64,000 bases of DNA, from the NCBI RefSeq assembly GCF_000367365.1, contig NZ_BARF01000011.1:19908-83907 (forward strand). The letters run 5' to 3'. This document shows positions 16,201 through 23,902 of this stretch, piece by piece (position 1 is the first letter of the stretch; each line of letters starts with the position of its first letter). Source of the stretch: Streptomyces prunicolor NBRC 13075 (GTDB lineage Bacteria; Actinomycetota; Actinomycetes; Streptomycetales; Streptomycetaceae). The notes beneath the pieces are model-generated. The model was given only the letters and a program-made list of their open reading frames with translations. It ran no database searches and was not told the DNA's origin. The position numbers were made by a program, and so were the translations under genes.

Positions 16201-16649
16201 GCGTGTTCAAGGTCCCGGCCGCCAACGCCTCGTACAAGCTGACCACTTCGGTGATCCGCAGCGTCAAGGTCGCCGCCGCCTCCACCCGGATCGACGCGAG
16301 CTGGACGTTCTCCTCGAAGAAGCCGTCCGGTACCGGCACGGCCAAACTCCCGGTCTCCACGGCCCGGTTCAACGCGGTCACCGGCCTGGACAGCCGCGTC
16401 GCGGCCGGCAAGAAGGCGACGATCCCGGTCACCGTCGAGGGCGCGGCAGCCGGCCGCAACCTCAAGTCCCTGGGCGTGTGGGTGTCGTACGACTACGGCC
16501 AGACCTGGAAGAAGGTCAACGTCGTCAACGGCAAGATCACCGTCACCAACCCGGCCAAGGGCAAGGCCATTTCCTTCCACGCGAAGATCGCCGACAAGAA
16601 GGGCAACAAGTCGACGATCTCGATCTACAACGCGTACTACGGCAAGTGA
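13275..16649 (+). CDS. Secreted subtilisin-like serine protease (S8), 1,124 residues
   Basis: TTG start with CAGGGGGAG upstream, then a classic Sec signal peptide (MRRHVKRACAATVAASAAVA..., Ala-rich, cleavage near TPASA-KP). The pro-region carries a threefold TGATQ-type microrepeat (residues about 40-55). Catalytic triad: Asp244 in AVLDTGVDADHPDL, His276 in FGHGTHVAS, Ser453 in GTSMATPHVAGAA; the oxyanion Asn lies in IAAGNEGPES. About 600 residues of beta-rich domains follow the catalytic core, typical of large Streptomyces extracellular subtilases. It is monocistronic and ends in a bidirectional hairpin. The substrate is unknown; nutrient-scavenging proteolysis is the usual role. Confidence 0.95.
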   Translation: MRRHVKRACAATVAASAAVALAAGMTTPASAKPDQRAAGATQTGATQTGATPLGAAQARLKGSHHITLITGDRVTLDAKGRVAGLEPAKGREHIPVQVRKVDGHTLVIPVDAAQLVASGKLDQRLFDVTELDKSAERASQKAGLKVIVGYQGAATATKADVRDAGRLRQSLKTLNADAVQTPQQDTPELWKAVTNGDKAASGIAHIWLDGVRKASLDKSVPQIGAPKAWAAGYTGKGVKIAVLDTGVDADHPDLKTQVIESKNFSTATDANDHFGHGTHVASIAAGTGAKSNGKYKGVAPDAKILNGKVLDDYGSGDDSGILAGMEWAAQQGADIVNLSLGGQDTPGIDPLEAEVNKLSAEKGILFAIAAGNEGPESIGSPGSADAAITVGAVDDNDKLAGFSSTGPRVGDGAIKPDVTAPGVDITAAAAPGSVIDNEVGENPPGYLTISGTSMATPHVAGAAAILKQEHPSWGYAELKGALTGSAKGGNYTAFQQGSGRIAVDKAIKQSVIADPVSESFGVQQWPHTDDTPVTKQVTYRNLGTAAVTLKLTVAATNPKGQAAPSGFFKLAKTSVTVPAGGTASVGLTVNTKLGGTLDGAYSAYVTATGGGQSVRTAAAVVREIQSYDLTLKFINRDGSAAKYYSATLLGLSGLGSGRYASPYDASGTVKVRVPKGGYVLDTGIFVDPEDFTKGADWIAQPKLDITKNTSLTIDARTTKPVDVTVPDAAAKSVFAGPAYTLETSDGEASFSWFLESYANFRSAHLGPQITDGSLSEQWDAHFTKGADEQYDTTTGGKVKQLATGYTKHYKASELATVKGRMGAAASGKKGLLYAFGYLPAGAGASASTLPQPLPGTRTLHVSTVNGVKWELDFEQDSAALDPDGFPIAESYYVSNSPETFKGGQTYTRTFNTAVFGPHLDAGYGVYRNGNEISGFVPLFADSAQHAGSSLFTSVNTTLYRNGTKVGSNQDPLLGEGVFKVPAANASYKLTTSVIRSVKVAAASTRIDASWTFSSKKPSGTGTAKLPVSTARFNAVTGLDSRVAAGKKATIPVTVEGAAAGRNLKSLGVWVSYDYGQTWKKVNVVNGKITVTNPAKGKAISFHAKIADKKGNKSTISIYNAYYGK

Positions 16650-16678
16650 GCCGCGGAATGTGTTGAGTTGAATGGCGT

Positions 16679-16713
16679 ACGGCCCGCTGGAAGTTCACCT
16701 TCCGGCGGGCCGT
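16679..16713. terminator. Bidirectional hairpin between protease and XRE gene
   Basis: ACGGCCCGC / GCGGGCCGT, a 9-bp stem with additional GGAA/TTCC pairing inside. It lies between the convergent protease and XRE regulator genes and overlaps the last codons of the latter. Confidence 0.65.
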
Positions 16714-17636
16714 CCGTGTTTCTCCGCCCCCGCGCCCGCCCGCGTCGCGTCCGTACCCCAACTCGCCAGCAGACGCAGGGCGTCGGCGGACGGGGAGCCG
16801 GGCTCCGCGTGGTACGTGATCAGGGACTGCTCGGAGCCGTCGCTCAGGCGGAAGCCCTCGAAGTTGAGGGTGAGGTCGCCGACCAGCGGGTGGTGGAGGC
16901 GCTTGACGCCGTAGGTCTTCTCCTTGACGTCGTGCGTGGCCCACATGCGCCTGAACTCCTCGCTCTTGACGGAGAGTTCGCCGACCAGGGCGGACAGCCG
17001 CGGGTCGTCCGGATGGCAGCCCGCGTCCATCCGGAGCATGCTGACGATGTCCGTGGCCTTCTGCTCCCAGTCCACGTACAGCTCCCGGTACTCGGGCCGC
17101 AGGAACACCAGCCGCGCCCAGTTCCGCTCCTGCGGCGGCAGCTGTGACCAGTCGCCGAAGACGGCCGCGGCCATCCGGTTCCACACCAGGATGTCCGAGC
17201 GGCGGCCCGAGATGTACGCCGGGACCGTGTCGATCGAGTCGAGCAGCTGCCGTAGCGCAGTGCGCACGTGCTGGGTGGGGGGCGACGGCTTCTTCTTGTG
17301 CTGCTTCGGCTTCGCGAGGTGGGTGAGGTGCGAGGACTCGGCGTCCGACAGGCGCAGGGCACGGGCGATCGCGTCGAGGACCTCCGCCGACACGTTCCGC
17401 CCGTTGCCCTGTTCCAGGCGGGTGTAGTACGCCACCGAGACCCCGGCCAGCTGCGCCAGCTCCTCGCGCCGCAGCCCGGGCACCCTGCGGTGCCGCCCGA
17501 AGTCCGGCAGCCCCACGTCCTCCGGCTTCAGCCGGGCCCGCCGGGTGCGCAGAAACTCGCTCAGCTCGGCACGCCGGTCCAGGGGCGGTCCGGCGTCGAC
17601 CGCGGGCTCGGTGGCGGGTTCGGGCTGTTCGTCCAT
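16695..17636 (-). CDS. XRE regulator with MmyB-like ligand domain
   Basis: 313 residues from ATG 17636 (MDEQPEPATEP), preferred over an upstream GTG because the extra sequence would run through a palindromic operator. HTH at residues about 20-90 (LGRHRRVPGLRREELAQLAG-type core, YYTRLEQGNGRNVS), then an MmyB-like ligand-binding domain (ILVWNRMAAAVFGDW, RMDAGCHPDDPRLSALVGEL) with a long C-terminal tail. Such regulators control divergently transcribed oxidoreductases, here the alcohol dehydrogenase. A perfect 20-bp palindrome lies in the shared promoter 12 bp upstream of this start. Confidence 0.88.
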   Translation of the reverse strand: MDEQPEPATEPAVDAGPPLDRRAELSEFLRTRRARLKPEDVGLPDFGRHRRVPGLRREELAQLAGVSVAYYTRLEQGNGRNVSAEVLDAIARALRLSDAESSHLTHLAKPKQHKKKPSPPTQHVRTALRQLLDSIDTVPAYISGRRSDILVWNRMAAAVFGDWSQLPPQERNWARLVFLRPEYRELYVDWEQKATDIVSMLRMDAGCHPDDPRLSALVGELSVKSEEFRRMWATHDVKEKTYGVKRLHHPLVGDLTLNFEGFRLSDGSEQSLITYHAEPGSPSADALRLLASWGTDATRAGAGAEKHGRPAGR

Positions 17637-17648
17637 ACGCTCCAGTAT

Positions 17649-17668
17649 TCCCGGTCGTACGACCGGGA
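17649..17668. promoter_or_regulatory. Perfect 20-bp palindromic operator
   Basis: TCCCGGTCGTACGACCGGGA is a perfect palindrome, 12 bp before the XRE gene and about 140 bp before the divergent alcohol dehydrogenase. Its position suggests autoregulation by the MmyB-like protein and co-regulation of the dehydrogenase. Confidence 0.6.
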
Positions 17669-17808
17669 GCCTGACCTCGCTGGTGGTAGGCACAGCGGAC
17701 GTACGCAGAGGCGTGACCTGGGTAGCCACAGAACTTTCGGGCAGGCTTGGTCCCGTGCCCGGCCGGAAGGCAGCCGGGCGCACATCCCCCCGCTAGGAGA
17801 CTCTCGGC

Positions 17809-18849
17809 ATGACCACAGTCGCCGCATACGCAGCCCCCGCCGCCAAGGCTCCCCTGGAGCGCACCACCATCGAGCGCCGGGCCGTACGTGAGTTCGACGT
17901 CCTGATCGACATCAAGTTCGCCGGTATCTGCCACTCGGACATCCACCAGGCCCAGGAGGGCTGGGGCAAGGCCATCTTCCCGATGGTCCCGGGCCACGAG
18001 ATCGCCGGCATCGTCTCCGAGGTAGGACCCGGCGTCACCAAGTTCCAGGTCGGCGACCGCGTGGGCGTCGGCTGCCTGGTCGACTCCTGCCGCGAGTGCG
18101 ACAACTGCAAGGCGGGTCTGGAGCAGTACTGCACCGGCGGCAGCGTCGGCACGTACAACGCCATCGGCAAGGACGGCGAGCCCACCTACGGCGGCTACTC
18201 CGAGAAGGTCGTCGTCGACGAGAACTTCGTCCTCGGCATCCCCGAGGGCATCGCCCTGGACGAGGCCGCGCCGCTGCTCTGCGCCGGCATCACCCTGTAC
18301 TCGCCGCTGAAGCACTGGAACGCCGGTCCCGGCAAGAAGGTCGCGATCGTCGGCATGGGCGGCCTCGGTCACATGGGCGTCAAGATCGCGCACGCGCTCG
18401 GCGCGGAGGTCACCGTCCTCTCGCAGTCCCTTCGCAAGCAGGAGGACGGCCTGAAGCTGGGCGCCGACCACTACTACGCGACCAGCGACCCGAAGACCTT
18501 CGAGGAGCTGCGGGGCACCCTCGACCTCATCGTCTCCACGGTGTCGGCCCCGCTCGACCTCGGCTCGTACCTCTCGCTGCTGAAGACAGACGGCGCGCTG
18601 GTGAATGTGGGCGCCCCCGAGGAGCCCGTCTCCCTCAACCTGTTCTCCGTGATCTCCGGCCGCAAGACCCTGGCCGGTTCCGGGATCGGCGGCATCCAGG
18701 AGACCCAGGAGATGCTGGACTTCTGCGCGGAGCACGGTTTCGGTGCCGAGATCGAGTTGATCTCCGCGGAGCAGATCAACGAGGCGTACGAGCGGGTGCT
18801 GGCGAGCGATGTCCGGTACCGGTTCGTGATCGACACGGCCACGATCTGA
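17809..18849 (+). CDS. Zinc-dependent NAD(P) alcohol dehydrogenase (YahK/CAD-like)
   Basis: 346 residues, ATG 17809 with AGGAG upstream. Medium-chain dehydrogenase: catalytic zinc ligands in GICHSDIH and VPGHE, structural zinc cysteines in [15 protein letters not shown], Rossmann motif [10 protein letters not shown]-terminal catalytic-domain ending [10 protein letters not shown]. It belongs to the cinnamyl-alcohol/YahK aldehyde reductase branch, which reduces a wide range of aldehydes. Divergent from the MmyB-like regulator; probably induced by the aldehyde or stress that regulator senses. Confidence 0.92.
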   Translation: MTTVAAYAAPAAKAPLERTTIERRAVREFDVLIDIKFAGICHSDIHQAQEGWGKAIFPMVPGHEIAGIVSEVGPGVTKFQVGDRVGVGCLVDSCRECDNCKAGLEQYCTGGSVGTYNAIGKDGEPTYGGYSEKVVVDENFVLGIPEGIALDEAAPLLCAGITLYSPLKHWNAGPGKKVAIVGMGGLGHMGVKIAHALGAEVTVLSQSLRKQEDGLKLGADHYYATSDPKTFEELRGTLDLIVSTVSAPLDLGSYLSLLKTDGALVNVGAPEEPVSLNLFSVISGRKTLAGSGIGGIQETQEMLDFCAEHGFGAEIELISAEQINEAYERVLASDVRYRFVIDTATI

Positions 18850-18903
18850 CGGCGTCGCTTCAAGCCGGGTCCCGGAGCCGCACTGCTCCGGGGCCCGGTG
18901 CGT

Positions 18904-19117
18904 TGTCGAGTGCGGGTGCGTGGGGGCTGGTCGCGCCCACGCGACGGAGCCGCACATCGATACAGCCCCGCGCCCCTTTGGGGCGCGCTGTCGAGTGCGG
19001 GTGCGTCGTGGTTGCTCGCGCCCACGCGGCGGAGCCGCAAGTCGATACAGCCCCGCGCCCCTAAAAGCGCCTGTGCTGGTCCGACCTTTAGGGGCGCGGG
19101 GAACTGCGCGACCAGCC
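18904..19117. repeat. Cluster of dispersed intergenic repeats
   Basis: Two 73-bp direct copies (18904-18976 and 18989-19061) begin TGTCGAGTGCGGGTGCGT and end CCCCGCGCCCC; they are joined by TTTGGGGCGCGC. A third, partly inverted element (GGGGCGCGGGGAACTGCGCG plus ACCAGC) occupies 19091-19117. This fills nearly the whole 296-bp gap between the dehydrogenase and the transporter operon; no gene is seen. Strong stems can form, so it may terminate the two convergent units. Confidence 0.8.
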
Positions 19118-19145
19118 CCCACCGGCCCGCAGCCGCCGACGAACC

Positions 19146-20186
19146 TCAGCCCCTCACCCTGTTCCGCCCCAACAGCCACAACAGGTACGGCCCCCCGACC
19201 AACGAGGTGAGCGCCCCCACCGGCACCTCCAGCGGGGGCAACACCGTGCGGGCAGCAAGGTCAGCCGCCACCAGAATCACCGCACCCGTCAACGCCGAGC
19301 ACACCAACGGCAGTTGAGGCGTACGGGTGAGTCGCCGGGCCAACTGCGGCGCGGTCAGCGCGACGAACCCGATCGGCCCGGCCGCCCCGGTCGCGGTGGC
19401 GGCCAGCACCACCCCGAGCACGGTCAGCGCAAGCCGCGTCCGGTCCACCCGCACCCCCAGCGAGGCCGCGGTGTCGGCATCGAGCCCGAGGGGTCGGACG
19501 GCCCGGCTCGCCCACACCAACGCGGGCAGCGACAGCAGCAGTACGACGGCCAGCGGCCCCGCCTGCTCCCAGCCCCGCCCGTTCAGCGACCCGGTCAGCC
19601 ACAGCTTGACCTGCTCGGCGGCCTGCAACTCGCTGTCCGCGAGATACAGCTGCACCACGGCCGACAACGCGACCCCGATGCCGACTCCCGTCAGCACGAA
19701 CCGACTTGGCTGCATCCCGTGCCGCCACGCCAGCACATACACGAGCGCCGCGGCCGCGAGTCCGCCCACGACGGAGACGACGGGCATGGCACCGGGCGAG
19801 TTCACCATCCCGGCCGACAGCGCGAGCACGGTCGCGGCGGCGGCACCGTGGCCGACACCGATCACGTCCGGACTGGCCAGCGGATTCCGGGTGACGGTCT
19901 GCACGAGCGCCCCGGCGAGCCCGAGGGCGACCCCGACCAGCGCCCCGAGCACGATCCGGGGAACCCGCAACTCGTTGACGACCAGGTCGTACTGCCCGGA
20001 ACCGGTACGCAGCGTGTGCCACACCTCGGCGGGCGAGATGTAGGTCTGCCCGAAACAGGCGGCGGCGGTCATCGCAACACCCAGCGCCAGCACGAGAGTC
20101 ACGGCCACCACGGCCGAACGGCGGTGCAGGAGCAGGGAGACGGCGGGGTGGGGGCGCAGGACGCTGACACCGGTGGCGCTGCTCAT
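19146..20186 (-). CDS. Iron-siderophore ABC permease (FecCD family), second subunit
   Basis: 346 residues, ATG 20186 overlapping the upstream stop by 4 bp. About nine to ten hydrophobic helices and the family signatures GALVQTVTRNPLASPDVIGV and GPIGFVALTAPQLARRL (coupling helix region for the ATPase). With the sister permease it forms the heterodimeric channel of a type II importer. Last gene of a three-gene minus-strand operon; no ATPase gene follows, so the energy-providing subunit must be encoded elsewhere. Confidence 0.93.
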   Translation of the reverse strand: MSSATGVSVLRPHPAVSLLLHRRSAVVAVTLVLALGVAMTAAACFGQTYISPAEVWHTLRTGSGQYDLVVNELRVPRIVLGALVGVALGLAGALVQTVTRNPLASPDVIGVGHGAAAATVLALSAGMVNSPGAMPVVSVVGGLAAAALVYVLAWRHGMQPSRFVLTGVGIGVALSAVVQLYLADSELQAAEQVKLWLTGSLNGRGWEQAGPLAVVLLLSLPALVWASRAVRPLGLDADTAASLGVRVDRTRLALTVLGVVLAATATGAAGPIGFVALTAPQLARRLTRTPQLPLVCSALTGAVILVAADLAARTVLPPLEVPVGALTSLVGGPYLLWLLGRNRVRG

Positions 20187-21172
20187 ACGGCGGTTCCCCG
20201 GCGCCGTACCAGCACCACCAGCACCGGCACCCCCACCAACGCGGTCATCACCCCGGCCGGCACCTCGGCGGGCGCCCGTACGACCCGGCCCGCCACATCC
20301 GCACCGACCAGCAGCGCGGCGCCGAGCAGCGCGGACAGCGGGAGCAGGGCGCGGTGGCCGCCGGAGGTGAGGCGCCGGGCCAGGTGCGGGACGGCGAGCC
20401 CGACGAACGCGATCGGCCCGGCGGCGGCCACCGCGGACGCCACCAGCAGGGTCGCCCCGAGCGCCGCACACACCCGCACGACCCCCACCCGATGCCCCAA
20501 CGCCCGCGCCGTCTCGTCCCCGAGGGCCAACGCGTCCAGCCCGCGCGCACAGGCGAGCACCAGCAGGGCCCCCGCCACCAGGAACGGCAGCATCTCTACG
20601 ACCGTGTCGGCGTCCCGGCCGCTCAGCGAGCCGACCTGCCAGAACCGGAACTGGTCGAGGGTCGCGGAGCTGGAGGTCAGGACGACCGTCGTACCACCGG
20701 CGGTCATCGCCGACAACGCGGTACCGGCGAGGGCGAGTTTGACCGGTGAGGCCCCGCCCCGGCCGCGCGCGGCGATGCCGTAGACGAGGCAGGCGGCGAG
20801 GACGGCACCGGCGAAGGCGTACCAGACGTAGCCGCCGAAACCGCTTGCGAGGCCGGTCGCGATGGCGAGGACGACGCCGGCCGCCGCGCCCTGGCTCAGG
20901 CCGAGGATGCCGGGATCGGCGAGCGGGTTGCGGGTGACGGCCTGGAGCGCGGCGCCCGCGACGCCGAGTGCGGCACCGGCTGTCAGCCCGATCTCGGTGC
21001 GGGGCAGCCGCAGCGACCGTACGACCAACGCGTCCGGTGAACTCCCGCTGTGCAGAAGGGCGTCGAGGACGGCGGACGGAGGCACCGGGCGGGTGCCGAC
21101 GGCGAGGCTGAGCAGCACGGCGGCGGCCACCGCGAGGGTGGCCGCCGACCAGGCGAGACGTTTGACGCTCAC
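20183..21172 (-). CDS. Iron-siderophore ABC permease (FecCD family), first subunit
   Basis: 329 residues, GTG 21172. Multi-helix permease with AGAALQAVTRNPLADPGILG and GPIAFVGLAVPHLARRL, the same two signatures as its neighbour. Starts 43 bp after the binding-protein gene and overlaps the second permease gene by ATGA. The pair imports ferri-siderophores across the membrane in partnership with a FecE-like ATPase that is absent here. Confidence 0.93.
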   Translation of the reverse strand: MSVKRLAWSAATLAVAAAVLLSLAVGTRPVPPSAVLDALLHSGSSPDALVVRSLRLPRTEIGLTAGAALGVAGAALQAVTRNPLADPGILGLSQGAAAGVVLAIATGLASGFGGYVWYAFAGAVLAACLVYGIAARGRGGASPVKLALAGTALSAMTAGGTTVVLTSSSATLDQFRFWQVGSLSGRDADTVVEMLPFLVAGALLVLACARGLDALALGDETARALGHRVGVVRVCAALGATLLVASAVAAAGPIAFVGLAVPHLARRLTSGGHRALLPLSALLGAALLVGADVAGRVVRAPAEVPAGVMTALVGVPVLVVLVRRRGTAV

Positions 21173-21215
21173 TGGGTACTCTCTGCTGTCCCTCTGCTCG
21201 CTTCTCTACTCGTCT

Positions 21216-22289
21216 CTACTTGCTGATGTCCTCGGCGAGTTGGAGGACGACGAGGCGGGCGGCGGTCGGGCCCGCGTTGAGGTACCAGGGGTCGTCGTCG
21301 ACCTTCACGGCGTGTCCGGTCTTGACCGCGCTCATCGACTTCCAGAGCGGGCCGGCGAGCACTCCCCCAGAGGGGGTACCCCCAGCGGCATCCGTCTTGT
21401 CCGCGTCGCCCTGCACGGAGTAGAAGATCCAGTCGCCGTCGGCCTTGTCGATGCTCTCGGCGCCGATGTCCTCCGAAATCGCCTTGAACTGCTGGGACTT
21501 GGGCCGGTCGAGGCCCATGTCGACGGCGATGGAACCGGTGAAGGAGGAGACGCCGAACATCCGGGTGCGGCCGGGGGTGAACCGCAGCATCGACACGGAG
21601 GTCTTCGAGAGGGCCTCGCCCTTCTCGTGGGCGTCCTCGACGATGCCGTCGAGCAGCTTCTGCGCCTGCTGGCCCTTGCCGATCGCGTCGCCGACGAGGA
21701 GGAGGTCGCGCTTCCAGTTGATGCCGTTGCCGGCCGTGACGACGGTCGGGGCGATCTTCGACAGCTTGGGGTAGAGGTCGCCGAGCGAGTCGTTGGCGAG
21801 GATGAGGTCGGGCTTGGCGGCGGCGAGCGTCTCCAGGTTGGGGGCCTGGCGGGTGCCCGCGTCGGTCATCGCGGCGAGCTTCGACTTGTCCGCCGGGAAG
21901 GCGTCCGCGAGGTAGTCGGGGACGAGTCCGGCGTTGTCGGCGCGGGTGGTGGCGGTCGGGACGGTACCGAGGGAGAGCAGGTCGTCGAGCTGGCCGGTGC
22001 TCAGCACGGCGATCTTCGTGGGCTTCGACTTGATCGTCGTCTTGCCCTCGAAGTGCGTGACGGTGCGGGGGAAGGTGCCGTCGGTGTCGTTGTCCGAGCC
22101 CATGCCGGTCGCGAGGGTGCTCGGCGCGGCGTCGGGGCCCTCGGAGGCACCGATCACCTTGTTCTGCTGGCCGTCGCCCGTCTTCTCGGCATCGTTGTCG
22201 GTGGAGGACGACGAGCACCCGGCCAGCAAACCCGCGACGACGGACACGGCGGCCAACGCCGTGACAGCCTTCCTCTTGAACGCACGCAC
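21216..22289 (-). CDS. Iron-siderophore substrate-binding lipoprotein
   Basis: 357 residues from GTG 22289, nine bases after GGAGAG; GTG 22295 is too close to that site. Lipoprotein signal MRAFKRKAV...VVAGLLAGCSSS with lipobox LLAGC. The mature part is a type III periplasmic-binding fold (KIAVLSTGQLDDLLSLG, NLETLAAAKPDLILANDSLG, NGINWKRDLLLVGDAIGKG). First gene of the importer operon, directly behind the iron box at 22318, so repressed when iron is plentiful. Confidence 0.92.
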   Translation of the reverse strand: MRAFKRKAVTALAAVSVVAGLLAGCSSSSTDNDAEKTGDGQQNKVIGASEGPDAAPSTLATGMGSDNDTDGTFPRTVTHFEGKTTIKSKPTKIAVLSTGQLDDLLSLGTVPTATTRADNAGLVPDYLADAFPADKSKLAAMTDAGTRQAPNLETLAAAKPDLILANDSLGDLYPKLSKIAPTVVTAGNGINWKRDLLLVGDAIGKGQQAQKLLDGIVEDAHEKGEALSKTSVSMLRFTPGRTRMFGVSSFTGSIAVDMGLDRPKSQQFKAISEDIGAESIDKADGDWIFYSVQGDADKTDAAGGTPSGGVLAGPLWKSMSAVKTGHAVKVDDDPWYLNAGPTAARLVVLQLAEDISK

Positions 22290-22317
22290 TATCACTGTCT
22301 CTCCGATCAAATCCGGC

Positions 22318-22336
22318 CAGGTAAGGCTTACCTTAG
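22318..22336. promoter_or_regulatory. IdeR/DmdR-type iron box
   Basis: CAGGTAAGGCTTACCTTAG closely follows the actinobacterial iron-box consensus TTAGGTTAGGCTAACCTAA: palindromic, with AGG-TAAGGCTTA-CCT. It lies 29 bp before the binding-protein start on the minus strand and 41 bp before the divergent VOC gene, so the iron repressor DmdR1/IdeR probably controls the importer and possibly the VOC protein. Confidence 0.88.
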
Positions 22337-22376
22337 CTTGCCGTCGGAGTAGCTTGGGCATGAGGAGGCCCACACG

Positions 22377-22790
22377 ATGACCGTGCAGCTGAACCACACC
22401 ATCGTCGCCGCGCGCGACAAGCACACGTCGGCCCGATTCCTCGCCGACCTGCTGGGCCTCCAAGTGAGCCCGCAGTACGGCCCGTTCATCCCGGTCGCGA
22501 TCCCCAATGGCGTGACCCTGGACTTCATGGACCATCCCGGTTCCGGCTCCGGTTCCGGCTCAGGTGGGATCGCTCCGCAGCACTACGCGTTCCTGGTCTC
22601 GGAGGACGATTTCGACGCGATCTTCGGCCGGATCCGGGCGGCGGGCCTCACCTACTGGGCGGACCCTGCGCACCGCCGGGCGGGGGAGGTCAACAGGAAC
22701 GACGGCGGCCGAGGGGTGTACTTCGACGACCCGAACGGCCACAGCCTGGAGATCCTGACGAGGCCGTACGGCAGCGGGCTCACCGGGTGA
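22377..22790 (+). CDS. VOC (glyoxalase/dioxygenase-fold) protein
   Basis: 137 residues, ATG 22377 with AGGAGG. Typical VOC beta-alpha-beta units: LNHTIVAARDKHTSARFLAD, and VYFDDPNGHSLEILTRPYG at the end, whose His and Glu are metal ligands in the family. A GSGSGSGSGG stretch (residues about 54-63) sits in the linker between halves. The reaction is unknown. It shares the iron-box region with the siderophore importer, so it may be iron-regulated. Confidence 0.85.
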   Translation: MTVQLNHTIVAARDKHTSARFLADLLGLQVSPQYGPFIPVAIPNGVTLDFMDHPGSGSGSGSGGIAPQHYAFLVSEDDFDAIFGRIRAAGLTYWADPAHRRAGEVNRNDGGRGVYFDDPNGHSLEILTRPYGSGLTG

Positions 22791-22840
22791 GGAACGACTC
22801 GCCGGCTCCATAGGACCGTACGAGGACACCAATGCCCCCG

Positions 22841-23755
22841 TCACCCCCTTCCGGCCCCGCCCCGCAGTCGTACGGCGTCCTGCCCCGGTGGGCTGCCGAA
22901 CGCGCGGCGGTATTCGCGGCTGAACTGGGACGCGCTGTCGTAACCGACCGCGAAGCCCACCTCGGCGACGTCCGCCGCGCTGCTCAACAGCAGCAACCGG
23001 GCCTCCTGCAAGCGGATCCGCTTCTGGAACTGGATCGGGGTCAGTGCCGTCACCGCGCGGAAGTGCCGGTGGAAGGGGGAGGCGCTCATCCCGGCCAGCC
23101 GGGCCAGGTCCTCGATGCGCAGGGTCTCCGTGTGGTGGTCGCGGATCCAGCGAATGGCCCTGCTGATATGGGTGAGTTGACTGTCGGCCAGCCCGATCTG
23201 CCGTACGAGCGCGCCTTGTTCACCGGTGATCAGCCGCCACAGGATCTCCTTCTCGATGAGCGGCGCGAGCACCGGTGCGTCGCCGGGACGGTCGAGCAGT
23301 CGTAGCAAACGCACTGTCGCGTCGAGGAGTTCGAAGGGCGCGTCGCATACGGCGAGACCGTGCGGGGTGGTCCGGCGGGGGAGCGGGTCGGCCCCGGCGT
23401 CCAGGAGCAGCGAGGCGATCTTCGCGGGTTCGAGGGCGAATCCGCAGGCGAGGAACGGCTCCTCGGGACTGGCCCGTGTGTAGTGGCCGGCGACCGGCAG
23501 GTCGACCGAGACGACGAGGTACTGGCCGGCGCCGTAGTCGTGGACACGGTCGCCCAGCGTCAGGCGCTTCGAGCCCTGCGCGACGACGGCCAGCACGGGA
23601 CGGGCGACCCCGGAGTTCGGATCCTCGGGCCGGTCCGCCTTGGCCACCTTCAGGCCGTCGATGGTCATGGGACGGCCCGCGTGCCGGTCGATCAGGGCAC
23701 GCAGTTCGTCCAGGAGAATCTCCGGATCATTCAGGTACACGCTCGATCCAAGCAC
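22841..23755 (-). CDS. AraC-family transcriptional regulator
   Basis: 304 residues, GTG 23755 (GTG 23740 is an alternative). N-terminal AraC-type cupin domain (LAVVAQGSKRLTLGDRVHDY) and C-terminal double HTH (IEDLARLAGMSASPFHRHFR, LLLLSSAADVAEVGFAVGYD, SASQFSREYRRAFG). Divergent from the aldo/keto reductase with about 147 bp between starts; that arrangement is common and suggests it controls the reductase. The ligand is unknown. Confidence 0.9.
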   Translation of the reverse strand: MLGSSVYLNDPEILLDELRALIDRHAGRPMTIDGLKVAKADRPEDPNSGVARPVLAVVAQGSKRLTLGDRVHDYGAGQYLVVSVDLPVAGHYTRASPEEPFLACGFALEPAKIASLLLDAGADPLPRRTTPHGLAVCDAPFELLDATVRLLRLLDRPGDAPVLAPLIEKEILWRLITGEQGALVRQIGLADSQLTHISRAIRWIRDHHTETLRIEDLARLAGMSASPFHRHFRAVTALTPIQFQKRIRLQEARLLLLSSAADVAEVGFAVGYDSASQFSREYRRAFGSPPGQDAVRLRGGAGRG

Positions 23756-23902
23756 CCGGAATGACGGGTGACAACCGCCCGCCGGACAGCCAATCAGGCA
23801 GGATCGTGCAAGAGCCGGGTGGGATCGCCCTAACGATCCCCCTGCTCACAGTGGTCTGCTCGAAGAGTCGGCTTCCCACCCACTCTCCACGGGAGCATTT
23901 CC

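Noticed and set aside
13257..16580. Very long minus-strand open frame opposite the protease
   Set aside because: It is the antisense shadow of a GC-rich gene: Arg/Gly/Val-rich, no domains, no ribosome site, while the plus strand carries a perfect subtilisin.
16543..19179. Minus-strand 878-codon frame across the regulator and dehydrogenase
   Set aside because: Composition-driven shadow running out of frame through two well-supported genes.
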